From Methanobacteriota archaeon (GTDB taxonomy: Archaea; Thermoplasmatota; Thermoplasmata; RBG-16-68-12; JAJISG01), in assembly GCA_030594205.1 (NCBI GenBank), contig JAUVFR010000008.1, forward strand, positions 1-49,681: a DNA stretch of 49,681 nucleotides, in the 5' to 3' direction. The notes under the pieces were generated by a model. It ran no database searches, was not told where the DNA came from, and saw only the letters and a program-made list of their open reading frames with translations. Positions 24,911-33,042 of this stretch are shown one piece after another; within the stretch, counting starts at the first letter, position 1; each line of letters opens with the position of its first letter. A program made the position numbers and the translations under genes.

Positions 24911-25264
24911 TTCAAGCGATTGAATGAGAACATAAGGGGAGCGAGGCGTAGTTTACCTGCATGGCGGTCAGAATTCACCGTCGCCCTGTCGGTGAACGGG
25001 TTCAGGGGGGGGAGAGAAAGGCCCCGCGGGACCCGGGATTTATTCCTTAGGGCGACGATCCTCGTAGGCCTCGGAGTTCTCATCCTCTCCGTGGTCCTGA
25101 CCAGCCCCCTCCTCCAACCCATCTCGCCAGGAGCGCCCGTTGAGATTCGCTTTCGAGATCTGGACAACCGTCAATACTCAACGCCGGCCGGACCCCTCCA
25201 AGCCAGGAATTCAGGGCTGAGGTTCCCGCTTGGCCGCACCTCGGGACAAAGGTTAAAGGCTTAA
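24902..25264 (+). CDS. Possible small membrane protein (weak)
   Basis: A 120-codon frame starting at ATG 24902 with one convincing hydrophobic helix (LFLRATILVGLGVLILSVVL, about residues 53-72) followed by PISPGAPVEIRFRDLDNRQY, which looks like an N-in, C-out single-pass protein. The first ~45 codons have atypical codon use with many A/T third positions, no family is recognisable, and no TATA box or ribosome site precedes the ATG. It may be a decayed or horizontally acquired gene, or not coding. It is the only plausible frame in the 24.9-25.3 kb gap. Confidence 0.3.
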   Translation: MPSFKRLNENIRGARRSLPAWRSEFTVALSVNGFRGGRERPRGTRDLFLRATILVGLGVLILSVVLTSPLLQPISPGAPVEIRFRDLDNRQYSTPAGPLQARNSGLRFPLGRTSGQRLKA

Positions 25265-25269
25265 TAAGC
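25259..25269 (+). promoter_or_regulatory. Promoter of the liv operon
   Basis: GCTTAATAAGC, a near-palindromic A/T core, predicts a start near 25290 and a leader of about 50 nt before livH. A GGTGAG ribosome site at 25330-25335 precedes the GTG start by eight bases, so this operon, unlike most genes here, is leadered. Confidence 0.5.
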
Positions 25270-25343
25270 TAGGTCGAATGAATACAGGAGGAATGAGCCG
25301 GCAACTGAGCCCCGCCACAGGGCACGATGGGTGAGATCTTTCC

Positions 25344-26534
25344 GTGATTCATGAGTTCATCGTAAACGGCATCGCCCTGGGAAGCATCTTCGTCCTGGGG
25401 GCCGTGGGTCTTTCCCTCATCTACGGGGTGCGCAATTTCGCGAACTTTGCCCACGGGGACATCTTGACGCTCGGTGCCTACCTGGCGTTTACCGTCAACG
25501 TCATCTTCGCCTGGAATTGGGTCTCCGTGGCGCCCTCCATGGCCGTAGCCACCGTCCTCTTGGGGATCGCCGCCGCGGGGCTGGGGGGCGCCTTGGGGCT
25601 GCGCCTCTTCTTTCGAGCCCGAGGGGCGCCCCCCTCGCCGCGCCGCCGGGGCCTTCCCCTCCTCTTCCTCCTCGTGGGAATCCTCGCCCTCGGGATCTCC
25701 CTCCCGATTCTGAACCTGGTTCGCCTGGGGATCTCGGAGGTTGCCTTGCCCACCGGACTCCTCCTGTCCGGCGTGACGGCGATCATCGGGGCGGGCCTCG
25801 CCGGGGTCCTCTTCGAGCACAGCATCTTTCGTCACCTGCAGTACCGGGGACCCGTGCCCTCCCTTATCGCCTCCATCGGCCTGGCCTTCATCCTGCAGAA
25901 CGTCATCTCCGCCATCTACGGGACAGACCAACGCTTTTTCTCTGTTTCATCGGGGGTTGGGCTCGACGTGGGCGCCGGGATCGTGCTGACGATGGTGAAG
26001 CAGTACATGATCGTCATCGGCATCCTCCTCGTGGTGTTGCTGCATGTCGTCTTACGGTACACGAAGCTAGGGAAAGCCATGCGGGCCACCTCCGATAACC
26101 TCGACCTGGCCCGGGTCACGGGCATCAACGTCCGCTGGGTGATCATCTGGACCTGGGTCATCGGGGCCGGGTCTGCCGCAATCGGGGGCATCCTACTGGG
26201 TCTCAACGCGCAGGTGAAGCCCCTCATGGGGTTCGGCATCCTGCTCTTCATCTTTGCGGCGGTCATCCTCGGGGGCATCGGCTCGGCGTACGGAGCGCTC
26301 CTGGGCGGATTCGTGATCGGAATCACGAACGAGGTATCGAAGGCCCTTCTCTTTCGGGCAGGATTCGACACGGCGTGGTCCCCCGCTTTCCCTTTCGCGA
26401 TCATGGTCGCGATGCTCCTGATTCGTCCAGAGGGGCTCTTGGGTGGCGAGCCGTTGGTTCGATGGGGCGCCCTCCGTGCCTCCCTGTCCCGCTTCGCCCG
26501 ACGGATTCGGGGGCTTCGAGCGCCCTCGAGGTGA
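25344..26534 (+). CDS. livH: Branched-chain amino-acid-type ABC transporter permease, LivH-like
   Basis: A 396-residue inner-membrane permease of the hydrophobic amino acid (HAAT) ABC importer family. It begins with FIVNGIALGSIFVLGAVGLS and GVRNFANFAHGDILTLGAYL, both typical of LivH, and ends with the KALLFRAGF/IRPEGLLGG region. About nine or ten hydrophobic helices are visible. It has an extra Arg/Pro-rich loop near residues 93-110, longer than in Escherichia coli LivH (about 308 residues). GTG at 25344 is the start, with a GGTGAG ribosome site. It is the first gene of livHMGF; the livM ATG follows its stop after four bases. Confidence 0.93.
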   Translation: MIHEFIVNGIALGSIFVLGAVGLSLIYGVRNFANFAHGDILTLGAYLAFTVNVIFAWNWVSVAPSMAVATVLLGIAAAGLGGALGLRLFFRARGAPPSPRRRGLPLLFLLVGILALGISLPILNLVRLGISEVALPTGLLLSGVTAIIGAGLAGVLFEHSIFRHLQYRGPVPSLIASIGLAFILQNVISAIYGTDQRFFSVSSGVGLDVGAGIVLTMVKQYMIVIGILLVVLLHVVLRYTKLGKAMRATSDNLDLARVTGINVRWVIIWTWVIGAGSAAIGGILLGLNAQVKPLMGFGILLFIFAAVILGGIGSAYGALLGGFVIGITNEVSKALLFRAGFDTAWSPAFPFAIMVAMLLIRPEGLLGGEPLVRWGALRASLSRFARRIRGLRAPSR

Positions 26535-26538
26535 GACG

Positions 26539-27528
26539 ATGGTCGAGCTTGGCTTTCTCCGGGAAATCGTCTTCTTCATGAGCTTTCTCGGGATTTTCGC
26601 TCTGCTGGTCCTGGGCCTGAACCTTCAATGGGGATACACGGGCCTCTTCAACATCGGAGTCGCCGCCTTCTTCGCCGTCGGGGCCTACACGTCGGCCATC
26701 CTCATCACCCCAAACGTTCCCCCGTCGGATTTCTATCCAGGACACCTGGGTTTCGGCCTCCCCTGGGCCGTCGGGATCATCGGCGCGGTCCTCGTCGCCG
26801 CCGTGCTGGGATTCCTGATCGCCATCCCTACGGTGCGCCTCCGCGCGGACTACCTCGCCATCGCCACCCTCGGCCTTGCGGAGATCATTCGCCTCTCGCT
26901 GATTCAATCCGAATCCATCACTGCGGGAACGATTGGGCTGAGGAACATCCCCTCGCCCGTTATCGTGCCCGGCGATCCCTTCCTCACGAACGTGGCCTTC
27001 GCCGTCATCGTGGTTCTCGCCGTCGTCGTTCTGTACGTCTTCATCGAGTTCGTCGGGCGATCTCCATGGGGGAGGGTTCTGAAGGCGATTCGGGACGACG
27101 AGGATGCGGCCGTGGCCCTGGGAAAGAACGCCTTCAGCTACAAGGTGCAAGCCTTCGTACTGGGGGCCGCCATGATGGGTGCGGCCGGGGCGCTGTTTGG
27201 CTCCTTCCTCCATTTCATCGAGCCGCTCACCAGCTTCACCCCCATCGACACATTCTTCATCTGGGTCATGGTCATCTTGGGAGGGGCCGGGAATAACCGC
27301 GGGGTCCTCGTGGGAGCCTTCCTCGTCTGGGGCTTTCAGTTCTTGATCATTCGGACGCCGTTCCCGGATCTCGGCTTTGTGGACTTGGAGTCGAAGAAGG
27401 CCTTCCTTCAGCTGATCGCGCTGGGTCTGCTTGTGGTCCTTGTCATGCTCCTCCGGCCCAGGGGAATCCTGGGAGAGGAGAAGGTTATCTCCCGGGGCGT
27501 CCTTAAGGGAACCAAGAGGTCCACATGA
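26539..27528 (+). CDS. livM: Branched-chain amino-acid-type ABC transporter permease, LivM-like
   Basis: A 329-residue permease, partner of LivH in the membrane channel. It shows LGLNLQWGYTGLFNIGVAAF, the RADYLAIATLGLAEIIRLSL segment that marks LivM, the cytoplasmic GRVLKAIRDDEDAAVALGKN loop that contacts the ATPases, and a C-terminal LLRPRGILGEE. The frame is open from 26443, but ATG 26539 has a GAGGTGA ribosome site directly upstream and follows the livH stop by four bases. Its own TGA overlaps the livG ATG (ATGA), so the proteins are translationally coupled. Confidence 0.93.
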   Translation: MVELGFLREIVFFMSFLGIFALLVLGLNLQWGYTGLFNIGVAAFFAVGAYTSAILITPNVPPSDFYPGHLGFGLPWAVGIIGAVLVAAVLGFLIAIPTVRLRADYLAIATLGLAEIIRLSLIQSESITAGTIGLRNIPSPVIVPGDPFLTNVAFAVIVVLAVVVLYVFIEFVGRSPWGRVLKAIRDDEDAAVALGKNAFSYKVQAFVLGAAMMGAAGALFGSFLHFIEPLTSFTPIDTFFIWVMVILGGAGNNRGVLVGAFLVWGFQFLIIRTPFPDLGFVDLESKKAFLQLIALGLLVVLVMLLRPRGILGEEKVISRGVLKGTKRST

Positions 27529-28277
27529 CCCTTCGCATCAAGGACGTCAGCAAGCGATTCGGGGGGGTGCATGCGGTGGAAGAGTGCACCCTGGGCGTCC
27601 AAGACGGGACCATCACGGGATTGATTGGCCCGAACGGAGCCGGCAAGACGACTCTCTTCAACCTCATCACGGGGTTTCTGCACCCCGACGGGGGGGAAAT
27701 CCACCTTAACGGGGAGCGGCTGGACGGCTTGCCCGCCCACGCCACGGTGAGACGGGGGGTTGTCAAGACCTGGCAGATCCCGCGTGAATTTGAGAACATC
27801 ACGGTCCTGGAGAACCTCATGCTCGCGGCGAAGGACAACCCAGGGGAGAGCATCTGGAACGTCGTCTTCCGACCCTTTCGCGTCCGGAAGCGGGAGCGCG
27901 AGGTGCAGGAAAAGGCTCAAGAGATTCTCGAGTTTCTCGAGCTGGACCACCTCGCCACGGAACTCGCCGGTAACCTGTCCGGAGGGCAGAAGAAGCTCTT
28001 GGAACTCGGTCGGGCCCTGATGACGGATCCGACCCACCTCCTCCTGGACGAGCCCGTCGCCGGGGTGAACCGGGTGCTTGCCGAGAAGCTGCTGGATCGT
28101 CTGGACCAGCTTCGCGAGCAGGGGATGACCATCTTCCTCATCGAGCACGACATGGACGTCGTCATGAGTCGCTGCGATGTCGTCATCGCGATGCACAATG
28201 GCCGGAAGCTGGCCGAGGGGACTCCCACGGAGATCAAGGCCAACGACGACGTGATCGAGTCCTACCTCGGGGGCTAG
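27525..28277 (+). CDS. livG: Branched-chain amino-acid-type ABC transporter ATPase, LivG-like
   Basis: A 250-residue ATP-binding subunit. Walker A is GPNGAGKTT at residues 35-43, the ABC signature LSGGQKKLLELGRAL, Walker B HLLLDEPVAGV and the switch histidine in IEHDMDVV. The sequence between Walker A and the signature (VVKTWQIPREFENITVLENL) matches the LivG subgroup, which usually has FQ or TWQ at the Q-loop. It pairs with LivF to power the importer. The start overlaps livM by four bases, and livF starts two bases after its stop. Confidence 0.95.
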   Translation: MTLRIKDVSKRFGGVHAVEECTLGVQDGTITGLIGPNGAGKTTLFNLITGFLHPDGGEIHLNGERLDGLPAHATVRRGVVKTWQIPREFENITVLENLMLAAKDNPGESIWNVVFRPFRVRKREREVQEKAQEILEFLELDHLATELAGNLSGGQKKLLELGRALMTDPTHLLLDEPVAGVNRVLAEKLLDRLDQLREQGMTIFLIEHDMDVVMSRCDVVIAMHNGRKLAEGTPTEIKANDDVIESYLGG

Positions 28278-28279
28278 GG

Positions 28280-28987
28280 ATGCAGCCCCTCCTGAAGGCC
28301 GAGGCGATCCATTCCGGGTACGGCGACGTGGAAATCGTCCACAATGTCAGCGTGGTCGTGAACAAGGGCGAGCTCGTGACCATCATCGGGCCCAACGGCG
28401 CTGGGAAGTCCACGCTGATCAAGACCATTTTCGGCCTCTTAGCCCCCATGGCCGGCCGGATATGGTATCAAGGCCGGGACGTGACGGGGACGGAACCTGA
28501 CAAGCTGGTTCGGATGGGGCTCAGCTACGTCCCCCAGGTGGACAACGTGTTCCCCAGGCTGACGGTGATCGAAAACCTCGAGATGGGTGGCTTCGTGCGC
28601 GAGGGCGATCTGACGCCCCGCATCGACGTGGTCCTGGAGATGTTTCCCAGCCTGAAGGAAAAGGCCTCGGTCAGATCGCGCAATCTGAGCGGGGGCGAGA
28701 AGCAGATGGTGGCCTTGGGGAAGACCCTCATGCTCGATCCCGAGGTGATGCTCATCGACGAGCCCTCCGCCGGGCTGGCCCCAAACCTCGTGGAGGCCGT
28801 CCTCGAGAAGATTCGGGAGATCAACGAAGCGGGGACCGCCATCGTCATCGTCGAGCAGAACGCCCGGAAGGCCCTGTCCATGGCGCACCGAGGCTACGTG
28901 CTGGACATGGGGGAGACCAAGTACGAGGGGACGGGGGAGGACCTCCTGGCCGACCCCCGTGTGGGCCGGATGTACTTGGGCGGCTAA
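28280..28987 (+). CDS. livF: Branched-chain amino-acid-type ABC transporter ATPase, LivF-like
   Basis: A 235-residue ATP-binding subunit with Walker A GPNGAGKST (37-45), LSGGEKQMVALGKTLML signature, Walker B VMLIDEPSAGLAPNLV and IVIVEQNARKAL, where LivF proteins carry EQN in place of EHD. It is the last gene of the livHMGF operon. The stop overlaps the stop of the convergent binding-protein gene by four bases. Confidence 0.95.
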   Translation: MQPLLKAEAIHSGYGDVEIVHNVSVVVNKGELVTIIGPNGAGKSTLIKTIFGLLAPMAGRIWYQGRDVTGTEPDKLVRMGLSYVPQVDNVFPRLTVIENLEMGGFVREGDLTPRIDVVLEMFPSLKEKASVRSRNLSGGEKQMVALGKTLMLDPEVMLIDEPSAGLAPNLVEAVLEKIREINEAGTAIVIVEQNARKALSMAHRGYVLDMGETKYEGTGEDLLADPRVGRMYLGG

Positions 28988-30423
28988 GACCGAGCAACAG
29001 CGGCCTGCAGGGTCACGATGAAGCTAGGCTGGGCCTGGCTCACCGGTGCAGGTGGCGCCGCCTCCAGCAGGTCCTGCGTGATGACGTCCTCCTGGACGAA
29101 GGCGTCCGACTGGATGCTGAAGAACTCGTAGTCGCTTCCCGCTTCGCCCCACAGGTCGAAGTTGAGGCTTCCGGAGGCCCCCTCGAAGTCGATCTGTCTG
29201 CCCGCGGCCAGCTCAGTCTTCGCCTTCGCGAACTCACCGGGGAAGATCTTCGTCCCTGTCGGCGAGGAGACGGCGTACAGGTTGTCGCGAATCGTCGTGC
29301 CGTCGGCCGCCCCACCGCGCTCGATGGCGAGGGCGATCAGGTACACGGCGTCGTAGGTGTGCGCGTCGAACGGGAAGAGGTCCAGCCCGAAGAGCTCGTC
29401 CATCCGTGTCACGAAGTAGTCAAAGGATGCTCCCGCCGGCGGGAGGGGCGAGGTCCCTACAAACCCGTCTGTGTTGATCCCCTCGGTATCCAAGTCGGTC
29501 AAGAAGTCGGTGGACTTCAGGCCCTCGGACCACTGCCAGTCCCACGCCCAAGCGGGATTGGCCAGCCAATTCTTGTACATCGTTATGCCGTCCTCCGGAT
29601 ACGCGATCATGAGGACGGCTTCCGGGTTCGCGCTGGCCAGGAGCTGCAGATCGGAGGTGTAATCCGCCTGCTCCTCCGTGTAGTTGACCTGCGCGACGAT
29701 GGTGCCTTCGTACCCCCCACGGAAGGCGGCCGCGAACCCCTTTCCGTACGGGTTGTTCACGGCGATGATTCCCAACGTGTTCCAACCCCCGAATCCCGTG
29801 AAGTCCCCGTTCGCGATCATGGCGGCGGCCTTGCCCTGCAGTGCGTCGGAGGGAGCCGTCCGCCACCACCACCCTGGGTTCCCAAACGTGTCGGGAACCG
29901 GGTCGTCGGGACCGAGGAAGCCTCCCGCAACGAGCGATTCGTGTCGCTCGATTTCGAAGAGGGTGAAGAAGGGCGACGTGGAGGCCGGGCTTATCTGGAC
30001 TACGTTGTTCTCCATCGTCACGCCGCTTACAGCCTGAGACACCCCCGAGGACGCCGCGCCTACGATGGCGCCGACGCCGTCGGTTGCGACCAGTTTCGTT
30101 GCAACGTTAGCCCCGGCGATGGGTCGGGTCTGGCTGTCCTCGTGAATAAGTTCTAGGGGAAGGCCGATGACGCCTCCCGCGTCGTTGATCTCGCTCATTG
30201 CGAGATTGGCGGCATTCTGCATGCGTGGTCCGAAGTCGGAAAGCGCCCCGGTCACGGGGAGAATCGTTCCGACTTTCACGCTCGCGGCCGGCTGAAACAG
30301 CAGAGGAGCCGCGAAGATTGCGGCCACAACGACGACGACCGCAATAATCACGACGGCAATGGCAATCCATAGGCCACGGCCTGCACCTCCGGCTGGTGCT
30401 GGTGCCTGTGCTTCTCCTTCCAT
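28984..30423 (-). CDS. ABC transporter substrate-binding protein, LivJ/K-like, N-terminally anchored
   Basis: A 479-residue type I periplasmic-binding-fold protein of the leucine/isoleucine/valine-binding group (KVGTILPVTGALSDFGPRMQ, then ANLAMSEINDAGG). In place of a lipobox it has a short Pro/Ala/Gly-rich start and one long membrane helix (about residues 18-43), so it should be tethered to the outer face of the membrane. The pocket residues cannot be assigned by eye, so the ligand (branched-chain amino acid, amide, urea or other) is open. It is transcribed towards the liv operon from its own promoter. A strong GGAGGT ribosome site lies three bases before the ATG, so this message is leadered. 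Confidence 0.92.
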   Translation of the reverse strand: MEGEAQAPAPAGGAGRGLWIAIAVVIIAVVVVVAAIFAAPLLFQPAASVKVGTILPVTGALSDFGPRMQNAANLAMSEINDAGGVIGLPLELIHEDSQTRPIAGANVATKLVATDGVGAIVGAASSGVSQAVSGVTMENNVVQISPASTSPFFTLFEIERHESLVAGGFLGPDDPVPDTFGNPGWWWRTAPSDALQGKAAAMIANGDFTGFGGWNTLGIIAVNNPYGKGFAAAFRGGYEGTIVAQVNYTEEQADYTSDLQLLASANPEAVLMIAYPEDGITMYKNWLANPAWAWDWQWSEGLKSTDFLTDLDTEGINTDGFVGTSPLPPAGASFDYFVTRMDELFGLDLFPFDAHTYDAVYLIALAIERGGAADGTTIRDNLYAVSSPTGTKIFPGEFAKAKTELAAGRQIDFEGASGSLNFDLWGEAGSDYEFFSIQSDAFVQEDVITQDLLEAAPPAPVSQAQPSFIVTLQAAVARS

Positions 30424-30426
30424 TTT

Positions 30427-30432
30427 ACCTCC
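30427..30432 (-). promoter_or_regulatory. Shine-Dalgarno sequence of the binding-protein gene
   Basis: Minus-strand GGAGGT just upstream of the ATG at 30423. It is one of the few strong ribosome sites at a promoter-proximal gene in this window. Confidence 0.7.
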
Positions 30433-30471
30433 ACCCGAGTAAATGAACCGTTAGCGGGATTGATGTGCAGG

Positions 30472-30480
30472 TTATAAATA
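30472..30480 (-). promoter_or_regulatory. TATA box of the binding-protein gene
   Basis: Minus-strand TATTTATAA, the most A/T-rich promoter of the window, about 52 nt before the ATG; predicted leader about 25 nt. Read on the plus strand (TTATAAATA) it could also serve the divergent gene at 30577. Confidence 0.7.
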
Positions 30481-30576
30481 TTTCGCCGACACCGTGGCTT
30501 GATGAGGTGCGAGCAAGCCCGCGCCTGTGGCGAGCCGGACACCGATTGTCTGGCATCAGGAGAGTGAGGTAGTAAC

Positions 30577-31134
30577 GTGTTCCCGTTCGGGCACCTTGGT
30601 CTGACGCTCGCCCTCGTGGTATGGCCCCGCAAGCGGCATTTCCCAATAAGGGTCGACTACCGCGTCCTGCTGGCGGGGGCCCTCGTCCCCGACCTGATCG
30701 ACAAGCCGCTGAGTCTCATTCTCGGGGTCGGAGGCAGGGCCGTCGCCCACACGCTGCTCTTCGCCCTGGCCCTCAGCCTCTCCTTCCTCCTCCTCCGTTC
30801 GCAAGCGGTGTCTCCGCGACGCCAGATCTTCTGGACGACCATTCCCCTCGCACTGGCCATCGGCACCTGGACACACCTCATCCTGGATCGGATGTGGATG
30901 CAACCCGAGATCCTGTTCTGGCCCTTTCTGGGGTTTGCCTTTCCTCTGGACATCTTTGACCCATTCAACTTCTTGGAGGGGTATCGGGACCCTTACGTTC
31001 TCATCGGGGACATCCTAGGAGCATTGGCCCTTGGCTACCTTGGCTGGAGACACCGCATCTACCGTGTTGCCAACTTCTTCCGGCTCCTTCGAAAGGGACG
31101 TCTCGGGACGGGCGAGGCTTCCTCAATCCCGTAG
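30577..31134 (+). CDS. Membrane-bound metal-dependent hydrolase-like protein (YdjM/DUF457 type)
   Basis: A 185-residue protein with four or five hydrophobic helices. It resembles the YdjM/LexA-binding membrane hydrolase family: an N-terminal FPFGHLGLTLAL with histidine, VLLAGALVPDLIDKPL (the Pro-Asp-Asp/Leu-Ile-Asp motif after the second helix), GRAVAHTLLFAL and GTWTHLILDRMW with conserved His and Asp. These residues could bind a metal at the membrane face. The biochemical role of the family is not well defined. GTG at 30577 is chosen; a GAGGT lies about eight bases ahead. Its 3' end overlaps the next gene on the other strand by 12 bases. Confidence 0.78.
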   Translation: MFPFGHLGLTLALVVWPRKRHFPIRVDYRVLLAGALVPDLIDKPLSLILGVGGRAVAHTLLFALALSLSFLLLRSQAVSPRRQIFWTTIPLALAIGTWTHLILDRMWMQPEILFWPFLGFAFPLDIFDPFNFLEGYRDPYVLIGDILGALALGYLGWRHRIYRVANFFRLLRKGRLGTGEASSIP

Positions 31135-31725
31135 GACGAGAAGGAGGGCAATGAGGAGGGCGGCGATGGCCACCCCCGTGCCGTAGGTGGTGGCATAGAG
31201 GAAGGCGGTGCTGAGGGCGACCTGCCCTTCCAGGAAGGGAACAAAGCCAGGGATGGCCCAAAGGGAGATGGCCACGATGGCCGCGAACCCGAAGGCAGGG
31301 ACGCCGAGGAGACGCGCCGACCAGAATCGCATCCGCAGGAGACTCCGGCGTTCCTGGAGGGCCTCCTTGATGTCCTCCTCCCCGTCCGGGAATTGGCCGA
31401 GTCGGAGGCCCTCCTCAAGGCCTTTCTCCAGGTCTTCGTCCCATCCCCGCGCGGTCCACGACCCGCGGGCCTCGAGCCAGCGTAGCATCGCCTGCTCGAT
31501 CTGATGGGTCCGGTTCCGGAGGATGTGGTGCGCGGCGATGAGGGCGAGGACCGATACCCCCACGAGAGGGAACAGGCCCCGCGCCAGGGCGGGGTATCCC
31601 TGTTCGATGATGTCGGCCCCGTACCGATAGCCGGTGGCGGACGCGAAAACCCAGGAGAGCACGAAGGTAGCCGCGAGGGCGCCGAGGAGGGAGAGGAAGG
31701 CAACCTTCAGGACCCTCTCGTTCAT
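31123..31725 (-). CDS. Four-helix membrane protein of unknown function
   Basis: A 200-residue protein with two N-terminal membrane helices (VLKVAFLSLLGALAATFVLS and ARGLFPLVGVSVLALIAAHH), a ~75-residue charged cytoplasmic loop with an acidic helical stretch, and two C-terminal helices. I do not recognise the family. The frame extends to 31845, but ATG 31725 lies 27 nt from a TATA-like CCTTATTT (31749-31756), so that is the likely start. It follows the permease genes on the same strand with its own promoter. Confidence 0.65.
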   Translation of the reverse strand: MNERVLKVAFLSLLGALAATFVLSWVFASATGYRYGADIIEQGYPALARGLFPLVGVSVLALIAAHHILRNRTHQIEQAMLRWLEARGSWTARGWDEDLEKGLEEGLRLGQFPDGEEDIKEALQERRSLLRMRFWSARLLGVPAFGFAAIVAISLWAIPGFVPFLEGQVALSTAFLYATTYGTGVAIAALLIALLLVLRD

Positions 31726-31748
31726 GTCCAGACCGCGGGACCCGGACG

Positions 31749-31756
31749 AAATAAGG
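31749..31756 (-). promoter_or_regulatory. TATA box of the four-helix membrane protein gene
   Basis: Minus-strand CCTTATTT, 27 nt from the ATG at 31725; it decides against the longer frame. Confidence 0.5.
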
Positions 31757-31841
31757 GTTTCTACCTTGCTCGCGGCCCTGATAACGAGGGTTCGCAGTCC
31801 CCCCTCCGTCAACGAGAGGAGGGCGGCGATGCCCACGCCCT

Positions 31842-33011
31842 TCACGCGGACCCGCTTCCCCCCTTGGCCGGGCCTCCCTCCGCCTCATGCCAAGAGGGCT
31901 CCGGCCCCTCATGGAGCAGGTCTCGTGGGGGCTGGCGGAGCAGGAAGCCGAGCCCCACCAACACGACGACGGCGAAGGCTGCCAGGTACACGGCGCCTAG
32001 AAGGAGGAGCTCCGTGGCATCTAGCGTATAGGGAAGCGCGTGGCCCAGGAACGAGTAGGCGCCCGTTGCGTCCAACAGCAGTCCAACCCCTACCCCCGCG
32101 AGGAGGCCAGCCACCGTCGCGGGAATCCCGAGGACGAAGAGCCTCATGGCAAAGAGGCGAAGGGCCCCCGACCCCCGTCCTCCGAGGGCACGCAGAACGC
32201 CCACTTCCCGGCGGCGCTCCACCCAGTAGCGTGTGAGGGTGGAGGCCATCATCACCACGAGGAGGAGCACGGTGAGCGCCTCCATCCCAATGACCAGGAT
32301 CGAGAGGCTGTTTCCGCTATGCTGGGCGAAGGAACCGATGTAGGCCCGTCCGAGCTCTCTCCCCAGGGCCGGGTTCGTGAGGATGAGGGAGCCGATCCGG
32401 TCGTCGAGGACGAGGCCCCCCTGCACGAGCCGGGTCTCCCCCCCTCCCGCGACGAGGACCTCCTTCTCGTGGGTGGCGAGGTAGGCAAGGAGGGACTCCA
32501 CATCCTGCGTCCCCACGCGGACAAGGGTCAGGGAGGTGCTTCCCAGACCGGCGAGTAGACGGGCCCGGGGCAGGTCGACGAGGACTTCGTCCGCGGGGGC
32601 CCCCTGGGCCCGGAGGATCCCGTCCACCCGGGCCTCCATCAGGATCGGCGATGTCGACCCGGGAAGGAGGAGGGGATCCCCGGCCTCCAGACCGAGACGG
32701 CCGGCAAGTCGTTCCCCCAGAAGCAGGAACTCGGGACCGAGTGGGGCCCCGAACGACAGTCCTTCCAAGGCCAAGAAGGGCTCGAATTGAATGCCACGAA
32801 CGACGACGGCCTGCCCTGCGAAGCCGAGGAGGGCGTAGACCTCGGGACTGACCGCGGACGACCAAGGCGCTCCCCGTAGCTCTTCGGCCAACTCCTCGGT
32901 CAGGGGTTGCCGGGACGAGGCTTGGCTGAGGACGTACACCCCCGGACCGAAGAAGAGTTCCTCGGGGGTACGGGCCAGGGAGGCGTAGAAGGGGAAGGAG
33001 GCGGTGAGCAA
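31842..33011 (-). CDS. FtsX/MacB-type ABC permease, C-terminal half
   Basis: About 389 residues. A large extracellular domain is followed by three C-terminal helices with the FtsX core (VMMASTLTRYWVERRREVGV, LRALGGRGSGALRLFAMRLF). The only start in this frame is TTG at 33011, which falls inside the first membrane helix. The open frame continues upstream to about 33090 and encodes the missing part of that helix (AELFVIVTLGAALLTASFPF). Together with the upstream half this makes a typical ten-helix, two-FtsX-domain permease of about 780 residues, so this half is probably the continuation of the gene at 33043 after a one-base frame change. Confidence 0.8.
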   Translation of the reverse strand: MLTASFPFYASLARTPEELFFGPGVYVLSQASSRQPLTEELAEELRGAPWSSAVSPEVYALLGFAGQAVVVRGIQFEPFLALEGLSFGAPLGPEFLLLGERLAGRLGLEAGDPLLLPGSTSPILMEARVDGILRAQGAPADEVLVDLPRARLLAGLGSTSLTLVRVGTQDVESLLAYLATHEKEVLVAGGGETRLVQGGLVLDDRIGSLILTNPALGRELGRAYIGSFAQHSGNSLSILVIGMEALTVLLLVVMMASTLTRYWVERRREVGVLRALGGRGSGALRLFAMRLFVLGIPATVAGLLAGVGVGLLLDATGAYSFLGHALPYTLDATELLLLGAVYLAAFAVVVLVGLGFLLRQPPRDLLHEGPEPSWHEAEGGPAKGGSGSA

Positions 33012-33042
33012 GGCCGCGCCCAGGGTGACGATGACGAAGAGT

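Noticed and set aside
24571-25167. A 198-codon minus-strand frame in the gap
   Set aside because: No recognisable fold, mixed codon use, and it runs through the potential RNA helices; treated as non-coding.
25278-25335. Short upstream open frame in the livH leader
   Set aside because: It is only 18 codons long, has no properly spaced ribosome site and shows no run of branched-chain amino acid codons that would suggest attenuation.
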